Notes under the pieces: generated by a model
Seen by the model: only the letters and a program-made list of their open reading frames with translations
Database searches by the model: none
Told to the model about the DNA's origin: nothing
Position numbers and translations under genes: made by a program
In this document: positions 4,971 through 5,980 of the stretch, piece by piece
Position numbering within the stretch: position 1 is the stretch's first letter
How the letters are laid out: each line of letters opens with the position of its first letter
DNA from: Clostridia bacterium
GTDB taxonomy: Bacteria; Bacillota_A; Clostridia; Oscillospirales; Butyricicoccaceae
DNA: 5,980 bases
Assembly (NCBI GenBank): GCA_017548175.1
Contig: JAFYMZ010000191.1
Location: 1-5,980 of the forward strand
Direction of reading: 5' to 3'

Positions 4971-5980
4971 TGAGTGATACGCTGCATCTGATGACCGATG
5001 AAGAATATTATCAGGCGAATCTGCGCAAAATGCAGGACGCCACGGCGGCCATGACGGAAGAAGACCGTGCGCTGGTGCTGCAGGCATTTGAATATGCCAA
5101 CCGCGCCCACGCCGAACAGCGCCGCAAGAGCGGCGAGCCGTATGTGATCCATCCCGTGTCGGTGGCTTGCATCATCGCCCAGATCGGCTTGGACGTTGAC
5201 TCGGTGATCGCAGGTCTGCTGCACGATACCATCGAAGATACCGGTGCCACCGTGGAAGAAATTGCACGGTTGTTCGGTGAGCCTGTGGCACTGCTGGTCG
5301 ACGGCGTTACCCGACTGACCAAGATGAGCGACATCTCGGTGGGCAGCCGTGAAGAGGCACAGATGGAGGACCTGCGCAAAATGTTCGTGGCTATGGCCAA
5401 GGACATCCGCGTTATCATCATCAAACTGGCCGACCGCCTGCACAATATGCGTACCAGCCAGTACTGGAAGACGGAAAAGCAGCAGCAGAAGGCGCTGGAG
5501 ACCATGGAGATCTATACGCCGCTGGCACACCGCTTGGGCATGCAGACCATTAAGTGGGAGCTGGAAGACATCTCTCTGCGGATTCTGGACCCGGTGGGCT
5601 ACAAGGAAATCATGGATTTTCTGGATTCCCGCGACGAATCCTTCAGCCTGTTTCTGGACCGCACCAAGCCCCGCATCAAAGAGCGCGTAGAGCAGAACGG
5701 CATTTCCTGTGAAGTAAAGGCCCGTCTGAAGCACGTATATAGCATTTATCGCAAGTTGTACGGCCAGAATATGGACTTTGCCGAGATGTACGACATCTGC
5801 GCCACCCGCGTGATCGTAGATAAGCTGGCCGACTGCTATAATGTACTGGGTTTGATCCATGACCTGTACAAGCCTGTTCCCGGCCGTTTCAAAGATTATA
5901 TCAGTACCCCCAAGCCCAACGGCTATCAGTCCCTGCATACCGTGGTCATCGGTCAGGAGGGCATTCCTTTTGAGGTGCAG
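4970..5980 (+). CDS. relA: Bifunctional (p)ppGpp synthetase/hydrolase Rel (RSH family), 5' part; continues past the window
   Basis: Rel makes (p)ppGpp from ATP and GDP/GTP on starved ribosomes and hydrolyses it otherwise, setting the stringent response. The frame runs open from ATG 4970 to the window end, 337 residues of a usual 730-770. The N-terminal HD hydrolase domain looks active: H61, H85-D86, E89-D90 and D155 align with the manganese and catalytic residues of Streptococcus Rel (H53, H77-D78, E81-D82, D144), and R52-K53 with its R44-K45. The synthetase domain begins at about 245: R252 and K254 (ARLK, usually GRPK), catalytic D275, RFKD at 306-309, and NGYQS with Y319. The window stops just after E335, probably the second catalytic glutamate. 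RxKD rather than ExDD marks the two-activity Rel type, not the synthetase-only E. coli RelA; relA here follows Bacillus naming. The TGS, zinc-finger and ACT regulatory domains would lie downstream. It overlaps recJ by one base, with a strong ribosome binding site, so it is probably co-transcribed and translationally coupled. Confidence 0.95.
   Translation, partial: MSDTLHLMTDEEYYQANLRKMQDATAAMTEEDRALVLQAFEYANRAHAEQRRKSGEPYVIHPVSVACIIAQIGLDVDSVIAGLLHDTIEDTGATVEEIARLFGEPVALLVDGVTRLTKMSDISVGSREEAQMEDLRKMFVAMAKDIRVIIIKLADRLHNMRTSQYWKTEKQQQKALETMEIYTPLAHRLGMQTIKWELEDISLRILDPVGYKEIMDFLDSRDESFSLFLDRTKPRIKERVEQNGISCEVKARLKHVYSIYRKLYGQNMDFAEMYDICATRVIVDKLADCYNVLGLIHDLYKPVPGRFKDYISTPKPNGYQSLHTVVIGQEGIPFEVQ

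Noticed and set aside
2817..5087. A 756-codon open frame on the minus strand opposite recJ
   Set aside because: It is codon-aligned with recJ and stays open only because recJ lacks TTA, CTA and TCA codons. The translation is rich in His and Gln with no recognisable domain, while the plus strand encodes a full RecJ with every motif.
4856..5938. A 360-codon open frame on the minus strand opposite rel
   Set aside because: It is codon-aligned with rel and explained by the same codon bias. The plus frame has clear hydrolase and synthetase motifs.

Overview
The window is an ordinary chromosomal housekeeping stretch from a Gram-positive bacterium, most likely a clostridial (Bacillota, Clostridia) gut-type anaerobe. 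I base this on family-level resemblance: a dnaJ of the usual four-zinc-motif type, a RecJ with a Gram-positive-type C-terminal extension, a long bifunctional Rel, strong GGAGG-type ribosome binding sites and sigma-A-type promoters. The coding DNA is GC-rich, with leucine dominated by CTG, which fits an Oscillospirales relative (Faecalibacterium/Gemmiger/Subdoligranulum-like). That finer placement is inference only.

All four genes are on the plus strand. (1) Positions 1-791 are the 3' part of dnaJ, closed by a strong intrinsic terminator at 798-833. (2) Positions 834-969 are an intergenic regulatory stretch with an imperfect dyad and a good sigma-A promoter (908-936). It drives a complete single-gene unit, an ABC-F family ATPase (970-2721), which ends in a strong terminator (2738-2776) and a possible second, weaker one (2793-2817). 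(3) A second promoter with an extended -10 (2828-2856), lying in a small palindrome, drives recJ (2889-4970). (4) The recJ stop codon overlaps by one base the start of a Rel/SpoT-homologue (p)ppGpp synthetase/hydrolase gene (4970 to beyond the window end). Its ribosome binding site lies inside recJ, so the two genes are probably translationally coupled.

Functionally the window is a stress and maintenance neighbourhood: a protein-folding co-chaperone, a ribosome-associated ATPase of a divergent ABC-F group, a single-strand DNA exonuclease for repair and recombination, and the stringent-response alarmone enzyme. No mobile element, CRISPR array, tRNA or rRNA gene was seen.

I found no convincing undescribed system. 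The points most worth checking are the divergent ABC-F with an altered D-loop region in its first ATPase domain, the direct recJ-rel fusion of reading frames (in Bacillus subtilis apt lies between them), the palindrome over the recJ -10 element, and the near-total absence of TTA, CTA and TCA codons, which creates very long antisense open frames.
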